A stretch of 64,000 bases of DNA from Phycisphaerae bacterium (GTDB taxonomy: Bacteria > Planctomycetota > Phycisphaerae > Phycisphaerales > UBA1924): the NCBI GenBank assembly GCA_030432905.1, contig JAUILU010000001.1:992001-1056000 (forward strand), in the 5' to 3' direction. Both the position numbers and the translations under genes were made by a program. Each line of letters opens with the position of its first letter. Position 1 is the stretch's first letter. Shown piece after piece: positions 9,391 through 16,383 of the stretch. Below the pieces are notes generated by a model. That model worked only from the letters and a program-made list of their open reading frames with translations. It did not search any database and was not told the DNA's origin.

Positions 9391-9816
9391 CTAGAGAAGC
9401 AGGCGCGCAGCGCGGACCACACGAAGGTCAGAAGCACCGCCATGGTTCTCACCGATCCAGATCGGCGGCCCAAGGCAGCGAGTAACCTGAACCTCACTCT
9501 GCGAAGCGACAACACTCACATCAGAGTGCGCCACAGCCACGGTCACGACCGAATCGCGGTCGCTCTGGGGCTTCACAAGATCGATGTCTTCGACGTCTAC
9601 ATCGGAGCAGCCGCAATCGTCGTCGTGCTCCTGCTCATGGCTGGCAATGATCGGCTTGCTGGATTCATGCTCACAGCCCGACTCGCAAACGACCGCCTGC
9701 ACATCGTGATCGTGGGCGGAACCGAAGCACATCACCCTGCCGCCGAACAACCCCATCACCACCGTCTGGGAGATGAAAAGCATCAGCAGCAAGATGGCAC
9801 CCGGCCTGTTTCGCAT
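9391..9816 (-). CDS. Small His/Cys-rich membrane or secreted protein heading the efflux operon
   Basis: 141 residues if started at the ATG at 9816 (MRNRPGAILLL). Upstream ATG and TTG codons at 9843 and 9852 would add a charged extension and lie over the candidate promoter. A hydrophobic segment at ~7-28 is a signal anchor or signal peptide. The next part carries scattered metal ligands: SAHDHD, CESGCEHE, SHEQEHDDDCGCSD. The C-terminal third is unremarkable. It lies 82 nt upstream of the TolC-like gene on the same strand, so it is probably the first gene of the operon and may bind the exported metal. I do not recognise a named family. Confidence 0.65.
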   Translation of the reverse strand: MRNRPGAILLLMLFISQTVVMGLFGGRVMCFGSAHDHDVQAVVCESGCEHESSKPIIASHEQEHDDDCGCSDVDVEDIDLVKPQSDRDSVVTVAVAHSDVSVVASQSEVQVTRCLGPPIWIGENHGGASDLRVVRAARLLL

Positions 9817-9821
9817 AACCA

Positions 9822-9852
9822 ATTGTATCGGCTCAGCACGCATCCGATTCAA
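9822..9852 (-). promoter_or_regulatory. Candidate metal-responsive promoter with 19-bp spacer and dyad
   Basis: Read on the minus strand, TTGAAT (-35-like, 9852-9847) and TACAAT (-10-like, 9827-9822) are 19 bp apart. A near-perfect dyad, TTGAATCGG-N12-CCGATACAA, spans both boxes. A 19-bp spacer with a dyad between the boxes is the layout of MerR-family promoters. The -10 box ends 5 nt before the ATG at 9816, so the transcript would be leaderless. No MerR gene is in the window. Confidence 0.4.
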
Positions 9853-9939
9853 GCCGGCCCCGAATTCCGAGCCGAACCCACCAAGATCGACCAGAAATCA
9901 GCCGCCGATAATCGTCGCAACCACTCACCCGAAACGGGT

Positions 9940-10893
9940 TTAGACGGCCCTCGCCTGGATAATCATCGTCGCGTTCAGGAGCAACTCAGGCGAAAGCAGG
10001 TGCCGACGCATCTCCGCGTAAGGCGGCTCTACATCAGCCCCAACCTCACCCTTGGCCTTGATCCTGGCAAACTTCCGCTTGGCCCGCTTCTGAGACATCG
10101 CCGTCCCGAGCGCCACCAGCGGCGTCAAAGGCAGCATCGCCACGCTCGTCGTGCTCCAGTTCGATGCCATCAGCTTCTCGATCTTGAAGCCGCAGTGATG
10201 AAGGCTGTACCGGAGCTGGAAATAGCTGATCAGAAACGCGTGTCCGTGGTAGATCCGCGAACCATCCTCTGAACGCCCCCACACCGAGGTGTGCTCGTCG
10301 ATGTAGCTCTTGAACGCGCGCTGCCCCGCCATCGCGTACGCCAGCCTCGCGCGCAGCGACAACAAGTTCGGCGTAGTAATCACAAGCGAGCCGCCCGGCG
10401 CAAGCATCCGGCGAAACTCGTCGAGCGTTTTGTGTCGATCGATCACGTGCTCGATCCCCTCGACGCACGCGATCATGTCGAAGCTGTCGTCCGCAAAGTC
10501 CAGCCGGCTCTCCATGTCACCCGCAACGGGCTGAAGATCACCTTTGCGTTCCGGGTCAGTCGTCGCGTCGCCGTAGAGCCGAGTCCGAAGCCATGCCGGG
10601 AGCGTCGCGTCCGACTCTTCCTCGAACGATTCGACCACCCCTTTGCCTGCGTATTTCTTCTCACCCTCTTCGAGATACTCAGGGAACAGGTCCACAGGCG
10701 TCACATCGAAACCCGCCGCCGAGAGCGGCGCGCTCAGCAGACCAGAACCCGCCGGCAGATCGAGCACGCGCAGACCGGCGCGTTTCTCACGGTCGATCCC
10801 CGCGAAGTAGGAAAGCACAAAGGGGTACAGCGACCGCGTGCCCAGACTCATCCGAATCCGGTCGCCCCGCTTCGCATCCGACGACTGAATCAT
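9940..10893 (-). CDS. Class I SAM-dependent methyltransferase
   Basis: 317 residues from the ATG at 10893, chosen because AGGGGG lies 6 nt before it; an in-frame ATG at 10911 has no such site. Motif I is VLDLPAGSGLLSAPL, followed by the acidic end of beta-2 (VTPVDLF) and motif IV IACVEGIEHV, then LAPGGSLVITTPN. This is the UbiE/Coq5-like small-molecule methyltransferase fold. A His-rich patch (HGHAFLISYFQLRY) and a basic C-terminal stretch (QKRAKRKFARIKAKG) may contact a substrate. It ends just upstream of the efflux operon but has no obvious functional link to it. The substrate is unknown; small molecule or lipid-linked sugar is plausible. Confidence 0.85.
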   Translation of the reverse strand: MIQSSDAKRGDRIRMSLGTRSLYPFVLSYFAGIDREKRAGLRVLDLPAGSGLLSAPLSAAGFDVTPVDLFPEYLEEGEKKYAGKGVVESFEEESDATLPAWLRTRLYGDATTDPERKGDLQPVAGDMESRLDFADDSFDMIACVEGIEHVIDRHKTLDEFRRMLAPGGSLVITTPNLLSLRARLAYAMAGQRAFKSYIDEHTSVWGRSEDGSRIYHGHAFLISYFQLRYSLHHCGFKIEKLMASNWSTTSVAMLPLTPLVALGTAMSQKRAKRKFARIKAKGEVGADVEPPYAEMRRHLLSPELLLNATMIIQARAV

Positions 10894-10954
10894 CCCGCGC
10901 CCCCTGCCCATGAAACCCGTGTGAGGGCCGCCATGCTAACCGCATCGTCCGTAA

Positions 10955-10983
10955 CGCAAAACCGCCACGGAAATCCGTGGCGG
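10955..10983 (-). terminator. Original tRNA-Asn terminator, now displaced
   Basis: CCGCCACGGA (10962-10971) pairs with TCCGTGGCGG (10974-10983) in a 10-bp perfect stem. On the minus strand it is followed by TTTTGCG. It directly abuts the tRNA-Asn 3' fragment that starts at 10984, so it was probably the terminator of the intact tRNA-Asn before the element inserted. Confidence 0.75.
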
Positions 10984-11035
10984 CTGCAAACTCCCCGAGT
11001 AGGACTCGAACCTACGACCTAGCGGTTAACAGCCG
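10984..11035 (-). repeat. 52-bp direct repeat, left copy: 3' fragment of tRNA-Asn (att-like)
   Basis: Identical over 52 bp to 12151-12202. It contains the tRNA-Asn 3' half: anticodon loop with GTT, 3' anticodon stem, variable loop, T-arm, 3' acceptor strand and the flank CTGCAAA. The sequence diverges after AGCCG at 11035, so the D-arm and 5' acceptor strand are missing and this copy cannot be a tRNA. This is the typical scar of integration into the 3' part of a tRNA gene. Confidence 0.92.
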
Positions 11036-11082
11036 TATCCAAATTTGCGCAAGTGCTTTAAGCACAACAATTTACAGCCACA

Positions 11083-11107
11083 ATTACGCGCGTTCAATGC
11101 GCGTAAT
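11083..11107. repeat. Inverted repeat near the left end of the island
   Basis: ATTACGCGC and GCGCGTAAT form a 9-bp perfect stem around a 7-nt loop, extendable inward by one wobble and one A-T pair. There is no T-run, so it is not a clear terminator. It lies between the island's left boundary and the first gene and could be a recombinase-binding or regulatory site. Confidence 0.5.
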
Positions 11108-11214
11108 GTGTATCAACCGACATGTTAGGCTTCTAAAAGGACAATCGATGAAGTTCCAGAAACCTAAGTTTGCTATGGATATGAGCAAAATTGACTCGAT
11201 ATTAGGAGTTGTCC

Positions 11215-11523
11215 ATGGCCGGAGAGTTGCCCGATTTCTCAGCACAAGAAGTTTCGATTATCAATGCTTGGCTCGACAAACATTGGCATGTGACGGCTCG
11301 TGGATGCCCAATATGCCACAATTCCAGTTGGAATATCAATACGAAGCTAAGTGTGATGCCTTGTGCTTCTGTAGAAGGCACTGTAACAATGGGAGAGATA
11401 ATTCCAAGTGTAAATGTCAATTGCAACAAATGCGGATATCTGATCCAATTCAACGCAATCAAAATGGGAATTTGGAAAGCAAAAAAAGAGCAAGAAGCAC
11501 AGTCAGGAGAAGGCGATGGATAA
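11215..11523 (+). CDS. Short zinc-ribbon protein of the tRNA-Asn island
   Basis: 102 residues from the ATG at 11215, with AGGAG 6 nt upstream; an in-frame TTG at 11209 is less likely. A helical N-terminus (SAQEVSIINAWLDKHW) precedes CPIC (Cys 31, 34). A second pair, CNKC (Cys 70, 73), is followed by GYLIQFNAIKMGIW. The two CxxC pairs make a single zinc ribbon with a beta-rich middle. I recall similar short Cys4 proteins ending in 'CNxCGxxxxxNAI' from accessory regions of many bacteria, but cannot name a family or function. The stop overlaps the start of the next gene by 8 nt, so the two act as a pair. The AT-rich codons differ from the flanking genes. Confidence 0.8.
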   Translation: MAGELPDFSAQEVSIINAWLDKHWHVTARGCPICHNSSWNINTKLSVMPCASVEGTVTMGEIIPSVNVNCNKCGYLIQFNAIKMGIWKAKKEQEAQSGEGDG

Positions 11524-11947
11524 GGTTGAGCCAACCAAAGGCGCAACTCTATTGTCGTCTAATGAGCAATCACCAAGCGAAACTTTGGGGTACAGCAACA
11601 ATGGAGCAAGCGGCGCAACAATGCACCAACAGCCGATGCATCGAGCCATGAAATACTACCCAATTGCCAAACCAGAGCTAGACCAGCTGTCACAGCTAAA
11701 CGTATTTTCGACTGTTTTCTTTGCGATCGGATCAATGTCAGTGACATGCTTGATTGGATTTATATGGGATGTGACCAACACACCAGATGGATCACCGACG
11801 AGTGGAGGAAAGCTACTTATCGTAGCCTCGGCAGTTGCTACGGTTGTCTCATTTGGACTTGCGATAGGCATGTCAGTTTGGAAAGGAAGCAAAAAAAAGT
11901 CCATTCTAAATGAGTGCGACTCAACCCCTCCAGGAATGACAAGCTGA
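11516..11947 (+). CDS. Two-helix membrane protein, partner of the zinc-ribbon protein
   Basis: 143 residues starting with an ATG inside the end of the upstream gene (8-nt overlap), so it is probably translationally coupled. Residues 1-45 are polar, low-complexity and rich in Ser, Gly and Gln. YYPIAKPELDQLSQLN (~47-62) leads into helix 1 (~61-84). A short loop with prolines and glycines precedes helix 2 (~99-122), and a basic KGSKKKS follows. Both termini are probably on the same, cytoplasmic, side. The layout, a soluble zinc-ribbon sensor plus a small membrane protein on a tRNA-borne mini-island, resembles two-gene defence or toxin-like modules, but that is inference. No named family was recognised. 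Confidence 0.78.
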   Translation: MDKVEPTKGATLLSSNEQSPSETLGYSNNGASGATMHQQPMHRAMKYYPIAKPELDQLSQLNVFSTVFFAIGSMSVTCLIGFIWDVTNTPDGSPTSGGKLLIVASAVATVVSFGLAIGMSVWKGSKKKSILNECDSTPPGMTS

Positions 11948-12061
11948 GTAAAATTTTTTTGGATTTTGTGCTCACGAATAGAGAATTAGTCGGTTGGCCA
12001 CATGGAATCACGCTTCTGAAGAGGTACGTTTGCTCCCACAGAATGGCCTACCAGCACCGTA

Positions 12062-12088
12062 TCGCGCGTGTTCTCGCACGAACGCGCG
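12062..12088. repeat. Inverted repeat near the right end of the island
   Basis: CGCGCG (12063-12068) with TTC (12071-12073) pairs with GAACGCGCG (12080-12088), leaving a 2-nt bulge and a 6-nt loop. It is followed by TAGTTTTG, so it might serve as a weak terminator for the two island genes. Its CGCGCGTTC core also occurs, inverted, in the left-end hairpin. Confidence 0.4.
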
Positions 12089-12150
12089 TAGTTTTGAAAG
12101 TACGAATTGGGGAATTAGAGCAGCTGTAAGCACTTAAATAGTCGCATGTT

Positions 12151-12202
12151 CTGCAAACTCCCCGAGTAGGACTCGAACCTACGACCTAGCGGTTAACAGC
12201 CG
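12151..12202 (-). repeat. 52-bp direct repeat, right copy (within tRNA-Asn)
   Basis: Identical to 10984-11035. This copy forms the 3' part of the complete tRNA-Asn and continues into its D-arm and 5' acceptor strand, so the integration restored a working tRNA gene. Confidence 0.92.
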
Positions 12203-12230
12203 CTCGCTCTACCAATTGAGCTATCGGGGA
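12158..12230 (-). tRNA. tRNA-Asn (GTT)
   Basis: 73 nt read on the minus strand. The 5' acceptor strand TCCCCGA pairs with TCGGGGA, and the discriminator is G. The D-arm GCTCAATTGGTAGAGC is normal. The anticodon loop is CTGTTAA with anticodon GTT (+ strand 12195-12197), and the T-loop is GGTTCGAGTCC. CCA is not encoded. The downstream side has been replaced by the mini-island, so its natural terminator is now at 10955-10983, more than 1 kb away. Confidence 0.97.
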
Positions 12231-12433
12231 TCGATATCTCTGACAAATCTAGCCCAACCCCAGCCGCAGTCAAGCAAACCGCCCTCACTGCCTCAGATCC
12301 CGTCCCCACATGGCCATTTCTGCCCTGCTTTGGCCAACGAGAGAACCAAGATTATGGGCCTCGCTCAAGAGCCCCCCTTGCGGGTGTCGATCCTAACTCC
12401 AGTTAAGACAAGAGCCCTCAAAGGAGCCCAAGC

Positions 12434-13168
12434 GTGTCCACTCTCGCCACACCCGCTGTCCCCGCCGAAGGCATCTACCGGGACCACCCCCGCCAGCACG
12501 CCGTCTACCAGCTCCGAAACACCCAACCCCGCACATACCCCTTTGAGCACATCGTCCTCAGCGACGTCTTCCCAGCTGACTACTACCAGATGCTCCTGGA
12601 CCACCTCCCAGAGGACGACGCCTACACCCCCTCCGAAAACGGCAGGTACCCCGAGCGCGGCCGGGTCATGCTCTCAACACACGAACGCGACGACTTAGCC
12701 AACCTCCCGCCAGTCCAGCGTAAGTTCTGGACCGACTTCCGAGACCACGTCATCAACGTCGATTTCTGGGGCGCGCTCGTCGAAACCTTCGCGCCCACCC
12801 TCGCATCAAGATTCAAAGAGACCTGCTGGCTCCAGTCGTTCCTCAGCCGAGACCGTGGCGGCTACGCCATCAGCCCACACACCGACACCAGCCGGAAGCT
12901 CATCTCCGTCCTCTTCTATCTCCCAACCACCGAAAGCGTACTCGGCTGCGGCACAAGCATCGTCGTCTCCAACCGACCCGAGCACAACACCTTCAACGTC
13001 CCCCACTCAGGCGAGTGGGAAGGCTTCGACATCGCGCACACCGTACCGTTCGCGCCAAACTCGATGCTCGGGTTTCTCGTTAGCGACAAGAGCCTGCACG
13101 CCGTGAAGCCGACCCCGCCCGGGACCGCGCGCGACACGATCCAGTTCAACGTCATGCTGCCCGATTGA
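12434..13168 (+). CDS. 2-oxoglutarate/Fe(II)-dependent oxygenase family protein
   Basis: 244 residues from a GTG start with AAGGAG upstream. The facial triad is visible: HTD (His149, Asp151) in AISPHTDTSRKLISVLFYLP, and the distal His222 in SLHAVKP. Arg233 can bind the 2-oxoglutarate carboxylate. The double-stranded beta-helix core spans ~130-242. Such enzymes hydroxylate proteins, sugars or lipids; the substrate is not evident. The opening YPFEHIVLSDVFPADYY resembles oxygenases linked to glycan or prolyl modification. It stands alone between the tRNA and a convergent membrane-protein gene. Confidence 0.8.
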   Translation: MSTLATPAVPAEGIYRDHPRQHAVYQLRNTQPRTYPFEHIVLSDVFPADYYQMLLDHLPEDDAYTPSENGRYPERGRVMLSTHERDDLANLPPVQRKFWTDFRDHVINVDFWGALVETFAPTLASRFKETCWLQSFLSRDRGGYAISPHTDTSRKLISVLFYLPTTESVLGCGTSIVVSNRPEHNTFNVPHSGEWEGFDIAHTVPFAPNSMLGFLVSDKSLHAVKPTPPGTARDTIQFNVMLPD

Positions 13169-13171
13169 TGA

Positions 13172-13849
13172 CTAGCTCATCTCCAAGATCAGCACATACG
13201 AAAGAACAAGCACTTTCACGATACTTGCGACCAACGCGAGCACGATCGCATCCTGCAGGTCGATGTCGAGCATCTCGGACAACAACGACACCAGCACAAA
13301 CATCCCCACAAAAAACAAGATGATCCCCGGCAGCGGCACAAGCATCAGAAGAGCCGACACGGCGCTGTACATGCCGTACGCACCGATGGTCTGCACCAAT
13401 GTTTTCTGCAAAGGCTGATCGAAACCGATCCAGAACATCGAGCAGAAAATAAATACCACCCAGCCGATCCCCGCGGTAATCCCAAAGTAGATCAAGAAGT
13501 CGTAGACGCCGTGGATATTCCCCTCGGTCAAGCCCCAGACCAACGAACCGACGACGAGACCTATGAGCGCAAACAGCACCCCTTTAGAATCAAACCAAGA
13601 ACTGTCGCTTCCCCACTCGCGTTTCTGCTTCGTCTCACGGATCGCGGCCCGTGTGAGTAGCATGCCGCACTCCGGGCAACGATCGGACTTCAAGCCTTCC
13701 AGCTTGTACTTGCACCCCGGGCACACCGCCCCGTTGTCCATCGGGATTGTCGGCTCAGGCGCGACCCACCGTTTCACAGGCTCGGCTTTCTCCTCCGGCG
13801 CCAGTTCGTAGATTCCGCTGTCGCTCGATGGAGTTTCTTCGTTTGTCAA
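13172..13849 (-). CDS. Membrane protein with N-terminal zinc ribbon
   Basis: 225 residues from a TTG start at 13849, supported by GGGGAG 8 nt upstream. A charged N-terminus precedes a zinc ribbon, CPGCKYKLEGLKSDRCPEC (~39-57). Four to five hydrophobic segments follow from ~85 to the end, a Yip1-like multi-pass arrangement. The CxxCxYxLxG...CPEC ribbon joined to membrane helices recurs in Phycisphaerae, and two relatives occur at 26799-27714. The function is unknown. Confidence 0.7.
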   Translation of the reverse strand: MTNEETPSSDSGIYELAPEEKAEPVKRWVAPEPTIPMDNGAVCPGCKYKLEGLKSDRCPECGMLLTRAAIRETKQKREWGSDSSWFDSKGVLFALIGLVVGSLVWGLTEGNIHGVYDFLIYFGITAGIGWVVFIFCSMFWIGFDQPLQKTLVQTIGAYGMYSAVSALLMLVPLPGIILFFVGMFVLVSLLSEMLDIDLQDAIVLALVASIVKVLVLSYVLILEMS

Positions 13850-13948
13850 TCGTGTCTCCCCAAGACTTTACTAGATTCCCTATTTCTTAGGTAGCTTGAA
13901 CAGCGTATTGCAGAACGCGCCCAAGCACAACGCAATCGGCCAAGCCGC

Positions 13949-13954
13949 TACACT
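13949..13954 (+). promoter_or_regulatory. TACACT -10 box, leaderless start of the aminotransferase
   Basis: TACACT ends 6 nt before the ATG at 13961, and no Shine-Dalgarno sequence is present. The same box at the same distance precedes four other genes here (23816, 50392, 51119, 58928). No clear -35 box lies 17 nt upstream. Confidence 0.5.
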
Positions 13955-13960
13955 GGCCGC

Positions 13961-15136
13961 ATGACCAGCCAGACAGCCGACCGATTCAAACCCTTCGGCA
14001 CAACGATCTTCGCCGAGATGTCAAGGCTCGCAGCCGAGCACAAAGCCGTCAACCTTTCCCAGGGCTTCCCCGACTTCGACGGCCCCGACTTTGTCAAACA
14101 AGCCGCCATCGACGCGATCAACCAAGGCCATAACCAATACGCCCGCTCGCCGGGACAACCGATCCTCGTCGAACAACTCGCCGAGCGCTTCCAGTCACGA
14201 ACCGGACTCGAAGTCGATCCGCTATCACAGATCACTGTCACCAGCGGCTGCACCGAGGCCATCGCCACCACTCTGCTTGGCATCGTGAACCCGGGCGACG
14301 AGGTCATCCTCTTCGAGCCCTACTACGACAGCTACCGCGCCTGCATCGCGATGGCGCAAGCCACGCCCCGCTTCGTCAGCATGAGACCAACCAACGGTCG
14401 ATTCGCCTTCGATCCCGACGAGCTCAAGGCCGCGTTTACGGACCGCACCCGGGCCATCCTCGTCAACACCCCCCACAACCCGACCGGCAGCGTGCTCACG
14501 CGCGAGGAACTCACGCAGATCGCCAACCTTTGCAAAGCGCACGACACGATCGCCGTCGCCGACGAGGTCTACGAGGACCTGGTCTTCGACAGAGAACACA
14601 TCTCAATCGCCTCCCTGCCGGGCATGTCCGATCGCACGGTCACGCTCTCGAGCCTCGGCAAGTCGTTCAGCCTCACAGGCTGGAAAGTCGGCTGGGCGGT
14701 CGCGTCGCCCGAACTGTCCGCCGCTGTCCGCTCGGCGCACCAGTTCCTGACCTACGCAACCTCGACTCCGTTCCAGCACGCCGCCGCGGCCGCGCTGCGT
14801 GACGGCGGCGACTATATCGCAGACCTCTGCACCCAGTACCGCACCGCACGCGACATGCTCGCGACCGAACTCGATGCGCTCGGATTCGGAGTCATCGTCC
14901 CAGAGGGAACCTATTTCATCCTCGCCGACCACTCGGCGATCAGCACAAAGCTCGGCGTGGACAACGACATCGACCTCGCGCTCAAGCTCACCTCCGAGTT
15001 CGGCGTGACCACCATCCCGCCCAGCGTCTTCTGCGAAACCAAAGATCTCTGCTCAAGCTACCTCCGCTTCGCGTTCTGCAAACAAGAAGCAACACTCACT
15101 GAAGCCATCCGCCGACTGAAGCGGCTCAATGACTGA
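13961..15136 (+). CDS. PLP-dependent class I/II aminotransferase (KAT/methionine-aminotransferase type)
   Basis: 391 residues. The fold-type I aminotransferase pattern is complete: NLSQGFPDFDGPDF near the start, NQYARSPGQPIL, VTSGCTEAI, the NTPHNPTGSVL substrate loop, ADEVYEDL and the Schiff-base lysine in SSLGKSFSLTGWK (Lys ~234). The N-terminal SQGFPDF pattern matches kynurenine/glutamine transaminases and the MtnE/YbdL methionine-salvage branch. It overlaps the glycerate kinase gene by 8 nt, so a role feeding hydroxypyruvate or glyoxylate metabolism is also possible. The fold is certain; the substrate is not. Confidence 0.88.
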   Translation: MTSQTADRFKPFGTTIFAEMSRLAAEHKAVNLSQGFPDFDGPDFVKQAAIDAINQGHNQYARSPGQPILVEQLAERFQSRTGLEVDPLSQITVTSGCTEAIATTLLGIVNPGDEVILFEPYYDSYRACIAMAQATPRFVSMRPTNGRFAFDPDELKAAFTDRTRAILVNTPHNPTGSVLTREELTQIANLCKAHDTIAVADEVYEDLVFDREHISIASLPGMSDRTVTLSSLGKSFSLTGWKVGWAVASPELSAAVRSAHQFLTYATSTPFQHAAAAALRDGGDYIADLCTQYRTARDMLATELDALGFGVIVPEGTYFILADHSAISTKLGVDNDIDLALKLTSEFGVTTIPPSVFCETKDLCSSYLRFAFCKQEATLTEAIRRLKRLND

Positions 15137-16361
15137 CCGCAACGACCTCATCCAAGAACTGCTGGAATCAATCCGCACCGCATCTGACGCGGGTCCACCG
15201 ACCGAGCGTTTCTGCCGCGAACTCAAGACACCACCGACCGCCCTGCTCGCCATCGGCAAAGCCGCGGCCTCGATGGCTCGCGCCGCCGGCGCACTTCCCG
15301 AAGGCGTACCAACCAAAGCACTCGTCATAACCACGCCGCCTCAACCAACCGACCTCGCGCAAAACATCGAGATTGCGATCGGCGATCACCCGATCCCGTC
15401 TGATCGAAACCTGATCGCTTCCACAAAGGCACTCGAATTCGTGCAATCTCTCTCACAAAGCGACCACCTCCTCGTCCTCCTCTCGGGCGGCGGCTCGGCG
15501 CTCCTCACTCTCCCCGCACCACCGCTCACACTCAACGACTGCTCGCGAGTTGCCGAGGCACTCATGCGCGCCGGCTGCCCAATCCAAGAACTCAACGCGG
15601 TCCGCAAGCACACCGAGCAACTCAAGGGCGGCAGACTCGCACAGGCATGCGCCGCAAATATGACAACCGTCGCGTGCGTCTCCGACGTCATCGGTGACTC
15701 AATCGAGACCATCGCCTCCGGCCCGTTCGCACCCGACTCGACAACCTACGCCGATGCGCTCGACACCCTCAGCAGGTACAACTGCCTCTGCATCTCACCT
15801 CCTCTCACCGAGTACCTGCGAGAAGGTACTGCGGGCAAGCACGCCGAAACCCTCTCGCACGATTCACCGGGCACAAATCACACGATCATCTTGAGCAACA
15901 ACCACGCAGTCGAAGCCGCCGCTGCACCACTCCATGCTCGTAACTATTCACCCAAAATCATCAACTCGTACACCGGCGAAGCACGTAACCTCGGCCGGCT
16001 CGTCGCCGAGTCGCTCAAGTCTCACGATTCTGTCGTCATCGGGGGTGAGCCGACCGTGTCGGGCATCTCACCCGGCTCAATCGGCGGCCCAGTCCAAGAA
16101 GCCGTGCTCGCCGCAGCGTTGTCACTGGAGAACACCCACCCCGACTGGCTCGTCTTCGGCATAGCAACCGACGGCATCGACGGCCCAACACCCGCCGCCG
16201 GCGCCGCACTCGATCCTGCCACACTCAAACGCATCCACAACCCCGCAGAAGCACTCCGCACGCACAACACACACAACGCGCTACAAGAAGCCAACACGCT
16301 CATCACCACCGGCCCAACCGGGACCAACATCAACGACGTCATCGTCGCCCTGCGCCGATAG
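15129..16361 (+). CDS. Glycerate 2-kinase (MOFRL/DUF4147 family)
   Basis: 410 residues, overlapping the upstream aminotransferase by 8 nt with no Shine-Dalgarno site of its own. Family hallmarks are LLVLLSGGGSALLTLPAPP, NAVRKHTEQLKGGRLA, CVSDVIGDSIETIASGP and the C-terminal MOFRL block with GIATDGIDGPTPAAGA and TTGPTGTNINDVIV. The family phosphorylates D-glycerate to 2-phosphoglycerate with ATP. Together with the aminotransferase and the FAD oxidase 22 nt downstream it fits a serine/glyoxylate/glycerate salvage operon, which is inference from context. Confidence 0.9.
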   Translation: MTDRNDLIQELLESIRTASDAGPPTERFCRELKTPPTALLAIGKAAASMARAAGALPEGVPTKALVITTPPQPTDLAQNIEIAIGDHPIPSDRNLIASTKALEFVQSLSQSDHLLVLLSGGGSALLTLPAPPLTLNDCSRVAEALMRAGCPIQELNAVRKHTEQLKGGRLAQACAANMTTVACVSDVIGDSIETIASGPFAPDSTTYADALDTLSRYNCLCISPPLTEYLREGTAGKHAETLSHDSPGTNHTIILSNNHAVEAAAAPLHARNYSPKIINSYTGEARNLGRLVAESLKSHDSVVIGGEPTVSGISPGSIGGPVQEAVLAAALSLENTHPDWLVFGIATDGIDGPTPAAGAALDPATLKRIHNPAEALRTHNTHNALQEANTLITTGPTGTNINDVIVALRR

Positions 16362-16383
16362 ACTCTCGCGTAAGGAGCCGAGG

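Larger units (their letters stand above)
10984..12202. mobile_element. Mini genomic island in tRNA-Asn (about 1.17 kb, no integrase)
   Basis: The segment between the two 52-bp tRNA-Asn repeats is visibly AT-richer than its flanks and encodes only two overlapping small genes on the plus strand. The intact tRNA is at the right end, and the tRNA 3' scar plus the tRNA terminator are at the left, as expected for insertion at a tRNA 3' end. AAGTGCTT lies 15 nt inside the left repeat (11051-11058), and its complement lies exactly 15 nt inside the right repeat (12128-12135). Further in, CGCGCGTTC (11087-11095) and its complement (12080-12088) form a second inverted pair. With no recombinase gene, it must have been moved by an enzyme supplied elsewhere, or it is a deletion derivative. 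Confidence 0.85.

Noticed and set aside
10984-11057. A second tRNA-Asn gene
   Set aside because: Only the 3' part is present; after 11035 the sequence lacks the D-arm and 5' acceptor strand, so it cannot fold as a tRNA.
11124-11130. Integron attC core site (GTTAGGC) in the island
   Set aside because: GTTAGGC fits the core-site consensus, but no matching RYYYAAC inverse core or L-box pair was found in the preceding ~100 nt, and the tRNA repeats explain the insertion better.
11914-12129. Third small gene in the island
   Set aside because: A 71-codon open frame overlaps the membrane-protein gene, has no ribosome-binding site and a composition unlike a protein.
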